From Linum tenue (lineage: Eukaryota > Streptophyta > Magnoliopsida > Malpighiales > Linaceae), in assembly GCA_946122785.1 (NCBI GenBank), contig CAMGYJ010000004.1, positions 11,678,150-11,742,149 of the forward strand: 64,000 bases of DNA. The letters run 5' to 3'. A model generated the notes under the pieces. It was given only the letters and a program-made list of their open reading frames with translations, did not search any database and was not told the DNA's origin. The position numbers and the translations under genes are program-made. Shown piece after piece: positions 11,407 to 21,833 of this stretch. Every line of letters starts with the position of its first letter. The stretch's first letter is position 1.

Positions 11407-12126
11407 ATGGAGTCAATCCATAAGGAATTGGAAGACATCAAAAGAAGGGTGATGGGACTCGAAGACATGAAAGAAGAGGTTAGCATGATCTTGAACATAT
11501 TGACCAACAAGAGGAAGGCGCTAGAAGTCAAAGATGATGATGCGTCGTCTAATCACAAATACTTATACCAGCAACATGACAAAGTGGCAACTTTAGAAGC
11601 CTCCAAAAAACATGGCAAACTTGGAGAAGAGAAAGAGATCTTCATTCAAGGGGAACCATCAAAAGAAAGAAAATGGAGTCACTCACCTAAAAACAATCAA
11701 GCTCACTCACATGTCACAAACAATATACCAACAATTCAACAACCAAACTTCATCCCACAACTAGGAATCCAAATTCCGTTGTTCGAGACCCCACAACCAA
11801 ATATACAAAACCAAAACAGTGGTGGGAGATGCAGAAAAATCATTCAAATCAATCCCATTCCCATTACATATACCGAGCTTTTTCCACAACTAGTCCAAAG
11901 TCATTTGATTGCTCCTATACCATGCCAACAGATACAACCTCCCTACCCAATTTGGTATAAGCCAGAGCAACATTGTGACTACCACTCTGGAGTAGCAGGA
12001 CACTCAACGGAGGATTGTAGGAGATTAAAGATAAAAGTGCAACAAATGGTGAATGCCGGTTGGTTGAAATTTGGAGAAGATCAAGATCATACCGACAACA
12101 ACAAATCGCCTCATGGGGGTCAGTAG
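11407..12126 (+). CDS. gag: Tat/Ogre-type gag remnant
   Basis: A 239-residue frame starts with a charged, coiled-coil-like helix (Lys-Glu-Leu-Glu-Asp-Ile-Lys) and continues with a Gln/Pro-rich middle. It ends with a Cys/His knuckle around residues 196-210: Cys-Asp-Tyr-His, five residues, His, four residues, Cys, that is C-X2-H-X5-H-X4-C. The Ile-Thr-Tyr-Thr-Glu-Leu-Phe-Pro segment before the knuckle and the Asn-Ala-Gly-Trp-Leu-Lys-Phe tail are characteristic of gag in this lineage. Gag would bind and package the RNA in a cytoplasmic particle. The frame is much shorter than usual and lacks the capsid core, so it looks internally deleted. No protease, RT or integrase follows. At 12410 the sequence runs into an LTR of opposite orientation. 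Confidence 0.8.
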   Translation: MESIHKELEDIKRRVMGLEDMKEEVSMILNILTNKRKALEVKDDDASSNHKYLYQQHDKVATLEASKKHGKLGEEKEIFIQGEPSKERKWSHSPKNNQAHSHVTNNIPTIQQPNFIPQLGIQIPLFETPQPNIQNQNSGGRCRKIIQINPIPITYTELFPQLVQSHLIAPIPCQQIQPPYPIWYKPEQHCDYHSGVAGHSTEDCRRLKIKVQQMVNAGWLKFGEDQDHTDNNKSPHGGQ

Positions 12127-13224
12127 ACATACCACAAGACAAAGCTCGATTCCAAGAGTGATAGCAAATAAATCTCGAGATACTTTACTATGTTGACTCG
12201 ATGTATCAACCTTTATTTTTATAATGAGGAATAAAAGATCGCCCGCATTTTCACATATTTGGAACATTTTGTGGATATTATAAATCTTGATTTTAGGTTT
12301 TGCATCAATGATTCTCTTTTCAAAATGATTGCATCTCTTCCAAATATTTTTTTTTTAATTAACTTTGCTCCTCTAAAAATGGGAACCTTAAAATTGCATT
12401 TCATGTTTCTGTCGCAACCGCCCCTCCGGATCGCGGGATTCGTAGCGAATAAGCTCGGAGTCGCCATCGACCTTACTGTGGTGGATCGAACACCTTTTTC
12501 CGGTTTTGTTATTTAGGTTAAAACCAGAAATCTGGTCTGCGAATTTTAGGTTTATGGGTTCGGGAGTACGATTACGTGTGGGGAAGTGTATTCACACCCC
12601 ACAACGCCCCAAATGGGTACTACTTAAATCGATAAGTTCTTAAGGGGTTGGGTGTAATATTAATTGGGATTTGTTTGTATTATTTAGTTGTAATATTCGA
12701 TTATTTTTAATTAGTACGAAAATAAATCATTAGAGTTCAATTGGACGATGTTATCGGTATAAATGTGAATTTAAAGTTATCGGTTTTTTACGTCTATTGA
12801 CATAAAAGGGTTTTTTAGATTAGTTGGACTCGAACCTATCGGTTGCCTACGTACCCGGGTTTATCCGGGATCAAAGTCCACGTAGTTCGAATAAATTGAG
12901 AGATTTTAAGAAGTGATCTCAACACGTTATATTGATCATTGCTTAGATGATAAATTGAATTTTTAGGAAGTGTATTTATGATTTTTTAATGTAGTGATTG
13001 AACGCTAAATTGTTTTTTGTAGAATTTCAACTAGAATGACCATCACGGTCTATCGACCATGATTTCGTATTAAGGAATTTGCTAGGTAAGTAAGTAATAT
13101 TTTGAAATATTTAGGGATAATCTCATCTTGGTAAAAAAAGAGATCTTAACACGATTAGTCGATATGGATTTACGTATTAAGCTTCATTGAGAATAAAATA
13201 GAACGAACAAGGCAAATGTCAAGA

Positions 13225-13310
13225 AATCTTTGGTAGCCTTACTGGTTGGTTGGTTGGTTCGCTGCTTATAACTTATTGTTGAAAGGTTTTGGGTTCGAAC
13301 CTCTGATGCG
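13225..13310 (+). other. tRNA-like A/B box pair inside the LTR
   Basis: TGGTAGCCTTACTGG is followed about 50 bp later by GGGTTCGAACCTC, a perfect B-box core. The spacing resembles an internal RNA polymerase III promoter and suggests an old tRNA-derived SINE captured by the LTR family. It does not fold into a tRNA cloverleaf by eye. Copies occur in all four LTRs. Confidence 0.35.
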
Positions 13311-13439
13311 TTAAATTTTTATGCGTTTTTTATTTTTTGTTTCACAGGGGACAGTGGCAATTGGCGTAATTTTTGTTAAAATTGGAGGGGTAGATTAGTC
13401 TTTTAGCCCTGAGACAAATATAAGTCTCTCTTTCAGGCA

Positions 13440-13795
13440 AAATCAAAACCCTAATTCATTTCATCCTAAACTAAGCGCCGCTCTATCCTCTTCTCTCCAT
13501 CTTCTCGTCACTTCCTCTCTTCTCCAGAAACACAAACCAACAATCGAAAAGAAGAAGAACAATAAAAATCCCTAGCTCTTCAATCGCATCCACTCTCCTT
13601 CTTCCCTCTCTCAAAACCGACTTCCAATCTCCAAAATCGAACAAAACCCAATCGAAAAAAAACGAATCCCCATCGCCTCCCTTTTTCTCAAGTTCTGGTG
13701 GCGACGAGGAAAAGCAAGGGATTCAAGCAGCGGCAAGCTGGGAGAGTTTCCGGCGGTTGACGATGACGGAGACGAAGGTAAAGGTCGTTTTCAGG
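13440..13795 (+). other. gene-start-like segment antisense to the LTR
   Basis: Reading against LTR transcription, the sequence resembles a plant gene start. It has an AAACCCTAA element, a pyrimidine-rich leader of about 300 bp, and an ATG at 13763 in ATGACGGAGACGAAG followed immediately by GTAAAGG, a good donor. A pyrimidine-rich, AT-biased intron-like stretch follows. This could be a captured host 5' UTR and first exon, or chance composition. No protein is recognised. The same segment is present in LTR1, LTR3 and LTR4. Confidence 0.35.
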
Positions 13796-16384
13796 CTTGC
13801 ATGTTCGATCCAAGTGCTTGATTTAGTTGTTTTAGGGTTTCTAACCCGTTTTTTTGGTTTTGTTTTGGGATTTGAGGGTTAGATGACGATTGGAGGAAAG
13901 GAGAAGATGGCTGCCGCCAGTGGGGATGGTAACACGCGAGGCTGCCGTCGACGAAGGCGGTAGCGCTGACGGCAGCAGAATAGGGTAAATCCCCTTCCTT
14001 AAATTGTTGTTTCTGTTTTGAAAGGCTTCGGGTAAGAAGTAGGAAATTTAGGGATTTGATTGTATGTCGTATTTGTTTGGTGATTTACTGATTTTTAGTT
14101 TGATGGTAAGGTTTTGGTTTCTGATTATTTTTATGTCGTTTTACTGGGTTTTTAGACATAAATTTGTGCTTTATGGTGTTGATTTCGATTTGGCAAATGT
14201 GTATTGTGTCGGGTAGGGTAGTAGTTGATTCATGCTAATATCGTTGAGCTTTTGGGAATTTGGTTGTGGTAGTGGGAGTTTGAATCTGAAAGGCCTAGTG
14301 ACTATGGATCATGATTGGACATTCTGTGGGTGTTGATGGTGGGTTTGGAATTGGAAACTTGGTGGTAATTGTGATGGGTAACCGGTTTAGAACTTGTGTG
14401 TGTCGAATCTGTTTTTGATTGCTTATAAATTTTGATTTTAGATTTAATTATGGAGCATACCCGATAAAAATAAAGTGGTCAAGACAAGAACATGAAAGAA
14501 AACGAATCTATTTTCTGTTTTTATTATGGGAGTGCTAAATAAAAAGATTACTTGATAGAAGTTTAATCGAGATGATAGGTGAAACATATAGTTATACTTA
14601 TACAGCTATTAGTAGATTAGTAATTTTAGAAATAATATACATAACTATGAGTTGGTTATCTTAACAGAAAGAAAGTCACCTTGAATGGAAGTACTTGTAT
14701 GCTATTCAGTTTATAAACTTAGAATTTAGGAGAAAAATAAGTACAATGATGACGATTGTAGTAACTAGTTGGATTACACGAAGTTGAGTGCTTGAAAGGA
14801 AAATAGATTCAGATATGATCCCTCTTAAGGTGTTCAGATGGACTTGTAATTTGCATGGAGGTAATCACTTATGATTTCCTCTTAAAGCTTGTTAAGAAAA
14901 GTAGAAGTGAGATGATTATGTAAGGTGATGATTGAATCTAAAGATGGTTAATTTGTTTGCTTACCAACCTTTGGCTTGATGCTTGGGATGGGTTGAAATT
15001 GCTTTCCTCCAATTTCTTGCTGCTGTCTTTGCTTCTTTTTGCCCTTGTCTTTGCTGTTTCGTTTTTTGCGTGGGTTAAAGAAAGAAGATGAAAGTGGGAC
15101 TTTTTAGTGATCTCCTTTCTGTTACTTGTGGTTGGCGGTATGTGGACCGTGGAGACGAAGAAAACTGTCTTTTTTGTTAGGATTGCTGGTATGGTGTTTA
15201 AGAGAAGTATGGAAGTTGCTTATCTCTCCTTTTTGTTCTCTTTTGGCTGTCTTTTATTTCTGTTGCTTCGTGAGGAAAGGAAAGGGGAACTCTCTGTTTC
15301 TGTTTGTAAAGGAAAATAGCCTTTTTTATGTTGTTTTTCTTTGTACCAGCGGCTAAGAAGAAAGGGTATGGACTATTGAAGCTTCTTTTTGCTTTGCAGA
15401 GTGTTTTTCTTTGAAGAGGAGGAGCCTAAGAAGAAAAAGCGGAAAGAAAATTTGTCTTTGAGGCAGTTGAGGCGTGGGGAAAAAGCAGCAGAACTCCCTC
15501 TTTTCTCTGTTTTTTGCTACAGCTCGTGAGGAGGAAGAAGGAGAAGTAAAAGAAGTAGAAAAAGTCCAGAAGTGGAAGAGAAGAAGGGATGCAAGGAAGA
15601 ACTCTGCCCCTCCCCCCTTTTCGCTAAAGGAACAGATGGGTCTTTATAGAAAAAGAAAACTGTTCCCCAAGCTTACAACAGTGCCGGTTCTGGGTCGGAC
15701 CGATCTGAGTTCGGTCGGACCGATCTCTGGCCGGTTTGACTTTGTTGACTGGTTTGATTGAGGGTTCTTTGACTTGGGCAGTTTTGAGCTTAATTGTAAA
15801 ATTGTAATTATTAATTGTTCTAATTATGTAGTTAATTTATTGTAATTGTCTTAAATGAAATTGTTATTTCTTTCTTTAGACTTTAATTACTTAGTAATCA
15901 AGATCCAACCTCACAATCTCATATGTCAAGTAAATGATCAACTTCTATCACAACCAAAATCGAATACAAGTCTAATTCGTACAGATTTGCTATTGTAATT
16001 CGTACAGATTTGCTATTGGTAATCTCATTGTTTATGGAAAACAAAACCCAACTCAAAACAAATACTATTGGTAATCTCATTGTTTATGGAAAACAAAACC
16101 TAACTCAAAACAAATACGACTTCAATGAGTAGTTTTGTTTAAAATTTGCTATTGCTAACTCTAAACAAAAACTAACATTTATTTAATTAAATATGTTTTG
16201 CCCGGACAAAAAGCGGTGTCTACAGTTGCCCCCCTTTGTATATCTCTTGGTATCGAGAGGTATACAAAGCCCTTTTTTAAGACACCGTATTTTGACACTA
16301 ATAGTGATGGGTCGATTGTTAGGTTATGACGATGCATTCAAGTTTTTTAGTTAAACAAATCAAAAGATGGTATAAGAAAGCAAT

Positions 16385-16905
16385 CAAGTTGTTCGGGATA
16401 TGACGGGCTGAACAAATTGAATGAAAAATGCAATCACGTTGTTCGGGGTATGACGGGCTGAACAATTGTTGATAGTAATGTGATAAGGTTGTCCGGGATA
16501 TGACATGCTAGACATTTTCTTATAATGCAATCAAGTTGTTCGAGATATGACGGGCTGAACATTTATTGATGGAAATGCGATAGGGTTGTCCGGGATATGA
16601 CACACTAGACATTTTCTGACAATGCAATCAAATTGTTCGGGATATGAAGGTATGAACATTTGTTGACGGCAATGCGATAGGGTTGTCCGGGATATGACAC
16701 GCTAGACATTTTCTGACAATGCAATCAAATTGTTCGGGATATGAAGGTCTGAACATTTGTTGATGGCAATGCGATAGAGTTGTCCGGGATATGACATGCT
16801 AGACATTTTTTATAACAATGCAATCAAGTTGTTCGGGGTATGACATGCTGAACATTTATTGATGACAAAGCTCTGGGATCGTCCGGGGTATGACGGGCTA
16901 GACAA
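16385..16905. repeat. alternating hairpin repeat array, copy 1
   Basis: Eleven units spaced about 48 bp apart share GGGATATGAC-like cores. Apart from the first two units, both TTC-type, two types alternate: TTGTTC...GAACA and TTGTCC...AGACA. In each the flanks are inverted (GTTC with GAAC; GTC with GAC), so the base changes in one arm are matched in the other. The array lies near the 3' end of the minus-strand internal region. Confidence 0.8.
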
Positions 16906-17024
16906 TCAATGCATGGCGATGTTGGTAATGAGTATGGGAAATCGTGGGACGAGTATGATTATGTTGTGTAATGAAAGGTAAGTGTAGTGAAGTGTGAGAA
17001 TAGTATGATTTTGGATTTTTATGG

Positions 17025-17430
17025 TCCCATGACGGTAGAGCTAGATTTGAGGTTTTTATCCATGGCGGTATAGCCTGATTTGATCCTATTTTGTTCCGCA
17101 TGGCGGAATAGCCTGTTTTTTTTTGTATGGCGGTATAGCCTGCTTTTCTTTTTTTTTGTATAGTGTTTGTGTGTGGCGGTAAAGCCCATGTTGTTTTTTG
17201 TATGGCGGTATAGCCTGTGTTGGTTTTCTTGCGGTCGAGTGGCGGTATAGCCTGAACTGGTTTTATCTTGTTCCTATGGCGGTATAGCCTGATTTGGGTT
17301 TTGTGGTCCCGTGGCGGTATAGCCTGATTTGGTTATCTTGTTCCCATGACAGTATAGCCTGAACGGGGTTTTTGTTCGTGGCGATATAGCCTGATTTGAA
17401 TGTTTTCGTGGCAGTACAGCCTATTTGATC
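17025..17430. repeat. GGCGGTATAGCCTG interspersed repeats, copy 1
   Basis: About thirteen copies of TGGCGGTATAGCCTG or close variants are spaced at irregular 25-50 bp intervals by T-rich linkers. The core has a small inverted repeat (GGC...GCC). Variants include GGCGGAATAGCC, GGCGATATAGCC and GACAGTATAGCC. Confidence 0.8.
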
Positions 17431-20400
17431 ATGTGTATCATGGTGGTAAAATTCACGAGAATATGTTAAAGTTTAACTTGATCACGAGTGGTGTAGAGTT
17501 TTCTGCTTGATATGAGGTATTGAATCAAGCAATTTGTTGAGTCTAGCTCGATCGTTGGTATGTGCCAAACTTGACTTTGGTAGAGATTTGAATTTGACCT
17601 CACCGTGATGTGCAAATGCAAGGTATTTTGTGATATGATATGATGCAATATTGTGATGAGATATGTTGAAAGTGTACATCTCCTTTTAATGAATTTTGAG
17701 CATGAATAATATTTAATTTGGCTATGAATTTTTTGAATGACTGTATGATGAGCTATATGATGATTTGTTGAAAAGTATGCGAATGAAAAAGTCTGATCGT
17801 TCATCATGGTTTTATATTAATGTCTAGAATTCTCTTAAATCAATCATCCACAAGGAATTACGTCATTGTCCCTTTAGTAAGCTTGATCTTTAGTTGTGCT
17901 TGCGCTGGAGTAAAATGGGTGCAACCGATGAGTACTTCCTTTCTTTGGCGCATGTCATCATCTCGAGGTACTGGGTTTGCCATCTAGTTTGTCCTCTTTG
18001 TTTGCTTAGTGAGCCCAGGGTATTGTATTTCTGGGTACTTGATGAAAGGTTGGTCCTCAGTTTTCTCTACCCTGGACACTGGTGCTTGAGTAGCTAATGC
18101 GTTAGTCATATGACCTTCTTATTCATTATATGTGCCTGGTAGATTGGTTATATAGGAGGATTATGTAGCATGGTGATATCAAAATAGTGTGCTCATTTAG
18201 TTCAATTGATCTTCTTGCCATGTGAGCATGTCGTGCTTGGCTAAGAGGATTTTTTTTTATCTCGGGGTATTGTCTTGTTGATGTCGGTTTTCTAGACATG
18301 CTAGATTGATTTCACCGAGAGGTATGTTGTACAAAATATTTCATTGAAGGATAGTTTTGATTGACAGGTTGGGTAGCTTGAACGGAATGATTCAGAATAT
18401 CTGAGATTCCCCATTTACTCATGAGTTGATGGACTTGGAGAACCACTTCATGGGTATTTGAACTACTTCTACTCTGGGTCTTCTCACCTTGCCCCCGTAG
18501 ATATGTTACTTGTTTTCCTCTTTTCGGAACAAAATGTGACTTTTACCAATCTTGACTTAAGATGAATGCAACAAAGTTTGGAAATTCTCAATTGAGAAAG
18601 TATGATGAGAACCTGTTTTTAGAAATCAAAGCCTCGCTTGAGGGAAGTGTGTGCAACATGAGAAAAAGATTTCTTGTGTGGTTATTTCCACATTGTTTAA
18701 AAACTTTTTTCCATAAGCCAAGCCATGAGAATATTCATAAGCCCTCGCTCTCATTCTCACTCTCAGTTTCACTCTCACTCAATCCTATGGGTGCTTCGAG
18801 TTTACGATACTTCAGCTACTATCAAGATTCTTGTCACCATGTTGGGGGGACAAGTGTGCCTGAGGTATAGGTTTGTTGGTCATGGAGAGTTCGGGTGATC
18901 TTTGTATGTTCTCGTGGTAAAAGTTCTTGAACTTTCCTGAAAGAAGCTTGGTTTGGTATGACTCCAACTGTAAGAGTTCTCATGGTATGGAAATTATGCT
19001 TGTCGTAAATGAGAGGTTGGTAAAGGAAGATCCTATGATATGGCCTTAGTGATAGGCAGCTTCATTTTGAGGATTTTTGGCTTGCCCGCAAGGTATGAAT
19101 CTGGTTGATATATAATGGGGGTCGTCTTTTCTTGTCGTGAGAAGTTCCTTGTGGACGGATGTTTGGCTTTCCCCAAAGTATGAGACTGATTGATGGATAG
19201 GCGAGATAATTTCTTGGCGAAAAGTCCATTGTTGAGGAATTTTTGGCTTGCCCCCAAAGTATGAGACTGATTGATGGTTAAATGAAATCTTGGTTGTGGA
19301 GCTCTCATTTTTTGCGAGAATGGTGGCTGGTCTTGGGTATCTTTGCGGGTATATTTTGGCTTAGGTTGCCCCCTTGTCTTGAAGTTTGATTTTGAGGGAT
19401 AAGCTCGACTAGGTAATTTGAGTAGAAATTTGATCCTGGAAATCTTGTCACTTGTCAGGCCCTTTTTTTTTTACCTTGAAAGGATGGATGATGAAGGTCT
19501 TGGTATGATACAAACTTTGACTTCTCATTGGTTGTCAAAATAATGAATGTGGAAAACCCTTCTGTGGTGCAGGCATGGCTGCTGAAGTATCATTATAATG
19601 GTGGTTTTTGTTTATCTTGAAAGGGAGAGTTCAAGTGATGGAAAATGAGGATGATCATGGAGTGGATTTTAGATCAGGCAGACATTCTTCTCTTGGGTGC
19701 CCCATCTTTTACGAGTTTACTTGTGTCATTTCTTCAGGTTTGGCAGACGAATACTCTTCATTTGGATAGGTGATTAGTTTGATGACTAGCCCTCGCAGGA
19801 GTGTGTAGACAAGTTGGTTGAGAGAACGACTCTACATCGCTTTTGTGACCACGTTGACGGTAGACTCGAAATCATCCTTTTGGCATTTTAGAAAAGGTAG
19901 TCAATAACCTTCACTCGTGACTAGTTCTATGACTTCAAGCGCACGTGTAAGTCCCACGAGCCTTTTTTGTCCACCTTTTTATTTTGATTTTTTTGTTGCC
20001 TTTTTGGCCTTTTTTTTTTGTTTTTGCTCTTTTTTTGTGTGTGTGGGACTTACTTGGCTTTGAAATTTCCCCTACATGGTGTCATTTTGACGCTTTTGAT
20101 TTTGAGCACCAACGAGTTCGTCAAATAGGATCATTCAGCTTCCCCAACCTTCTAGTCATTAGGATTCTGTGAGAAACTTGAGAATTTTGATACAGTAATT
20201 AGGCTAACTCAACCCCTTTTCTAGTCGAGCCTGATTTGATAGAGATGTTCGAAAATGGCAGTGACAAGCCTCTACAAATAGCGTGATATCGTATCCTCGT
20301 TACACCCTTTGACTGTTTAGCTCACGTTACTTATGGACACCAGTGGGGTGTTTATACTCTCAAGTTTAGTGGGGGTGCTCAAACTTTTGACACCGGTAGG

Positions 20401-21833
20401 GTGTGCACACTCTGCTGCAAAAATTATTGATATTGACTAAGTATTTATAAATCACTCGACACCAGTGGGGTGCTTATATTGGCTCAATATGAAAATCTCA
20501 TGGCTTAACTTGAGAACAAGTTGATCTTAAAGTTTTTTTTTTTTTTGGAAAGATGTCCATCATTTTGTAAAGAGAAGGAATCATTGATGCAAACTTCTAA
20601 ATCAAAATTGGTAGTAGTCACACAATGTCCCAAATCGGTGGAAATGCAAATGACATTCTATTCTTTAGTATGAAGGAGATTGTTTGATACATAAGGTAAT
20701 ACGCATTCATGCTCATTTGCTCGTGAGGATTGACATCATTATTGAATAGAGCTTCGTCTTGCAGCGTGCCAACTAATCCACATGAGTGGTCAATGGGTCA
20801 TTGTCGATGTATGGACGATTGTCTTCTTCTTTGAATTTTCGAAAAATTTATCGTGGGTTGTCGTTGAAGTTTGGACAATTGGCTTATTCTTTGAATTTTC
20901 GACAAACTTCTCGTGAACATGGAAACTTGTCATTTCATTTCTTCATATATGGTTGAGCTTCTTTTGGTGTCATCAAATTGCTTCTAGAATGAACTCCGTA
21001 ACGAGCACAAACTTGGAACTTGTACTCAAAGGTTGACTTTATCCTTGTGAATGAGCAACTTTAGAGAATCCTTGACTTATCATGGTTAAATTGTGACATG
21101 TTGCTAACTTAGATGAGTGAATGATAGTCATGCTAAATGAGATGAATGTAAGATAGTCTTGTTAAATGGTACGATTGTGCGTATGAAAGATGATTTTTTT
21201 TTGGATGCAAGAATGTTTGAACATTTACCATCATGATTGGTTTTAAACGAGTGAACAACGAACTAAAGAAAGAATGCTAGTGTCACGGATTTTGATAAAT
21301 TTTTGCATAGCATCTAACCACGTCATTCATTAATAACAAATAAAACACAAGTCACTATGTCATAAATAAACATGAATCGTAAACACGTCATCCTATTGGG
21401 ACAACCTAGAAATTCAAAGGGCTTAACGATAATGCTTTAAGGTGGCTTGGCAATTTTTCTGGATCGCTCAAAGTGGCTTCTAGGCTGACTATATGTTGGG
21501 TAATGAGTTCTAGAATATTGGTTCCCAAGTTGTATCCGTCTATAGCTCCTTCGAGCTAGCCGAATACCCCAAATCAACCTCGAATTTGAGTTCAACTTGG
21601 TTAGAAAGTTTCGCATGACTCCTACTATTGTAAGAGTCACGGTACTCCTTTCAGTTTCTTAAGGTAGAACTCGGGTATAGAGCTTTTTATGCATGAATGC
21701 AAAAAATTTGAATACGCGATATTATAAATGCGCAAATAATAAAAATAAACACCCACATATTAAAGAAGGTAAGAAAAACTTATCGATTCAGTATATTTAG
21801 CTCGGCTCTCAATGTCCCCAGCGGAGTCGCCAC

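Larger units (their letters stand above)
12410..16224 (-). mobile_element. LTR2: 3' LTR of the minus-strand array
   Basis: A 3815-bp LTR on the minus strand (TGTAGACACC at 16224 down to GCGACA at 12410), matching LTR1 in reverse. It lacks the 91-bp internal duplication and the MITE. It shares a G at about 13189 with LTR3, whereas LTR1 and LTR4 have the other base. The five bases beyond its end (12405-12409, GTTTC) do not match those beyond LTR4 (35260-35264, GTACT), so the minus-strand array has no target duplication. Confidence 0.92.
16225..21833 (-). mobile_element. non-coding internal region, copy 1 (LARD-like)
   Basis: The 5609-bp interior lies between LTR2 and LTR3. On the minus strand it begins with a PBS (21832-21814, same sequence as at 10611) and ends with a polypurine tract CAAAGGGGGGCAAC (16238-16225) next to LTR2, so both priming sites needed for reverse transcription are present. 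No gag, protease, RT or integrase frame exists; all open frames are short and lack domain motifs. Long LTRs with a large non-coding interior define a LARD-type non-autonomous element that would need proteins from a Tat/Ogre relative. It contains two repeat arrays near the PPT, a threefold repeat around GACACCAGTGGGGTG (20335-20480) and another around 19050-19280. Confidence 0.88.

Noticed and set aside
13285..13305. GGTTCGAACC as a tRNA gene
   Set aside because: No acceptor or anticodon stem can be formed around it; at most a SINE-type B box.
15107..15761. Open frames of 70, 76 and 95 residues present in all LTRs
   Set aside because: They are identical only because the LTRs are; they overlap each other, are cut at LTR variants and show no protein family.
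16385..16905. CRISPR-like look of evenly spaced repeats
   Set aside because: The units are degenerate, the spacers are related to each other, and the context is a plant retrotransposon interior.
17466..17807. 113-residue minus-strand frame in both interiors
   Set aside because: It is low in coding character, overlaps a 65-residue frame and shows no gag or pol motif; a chance frame in AT-rich DNA.
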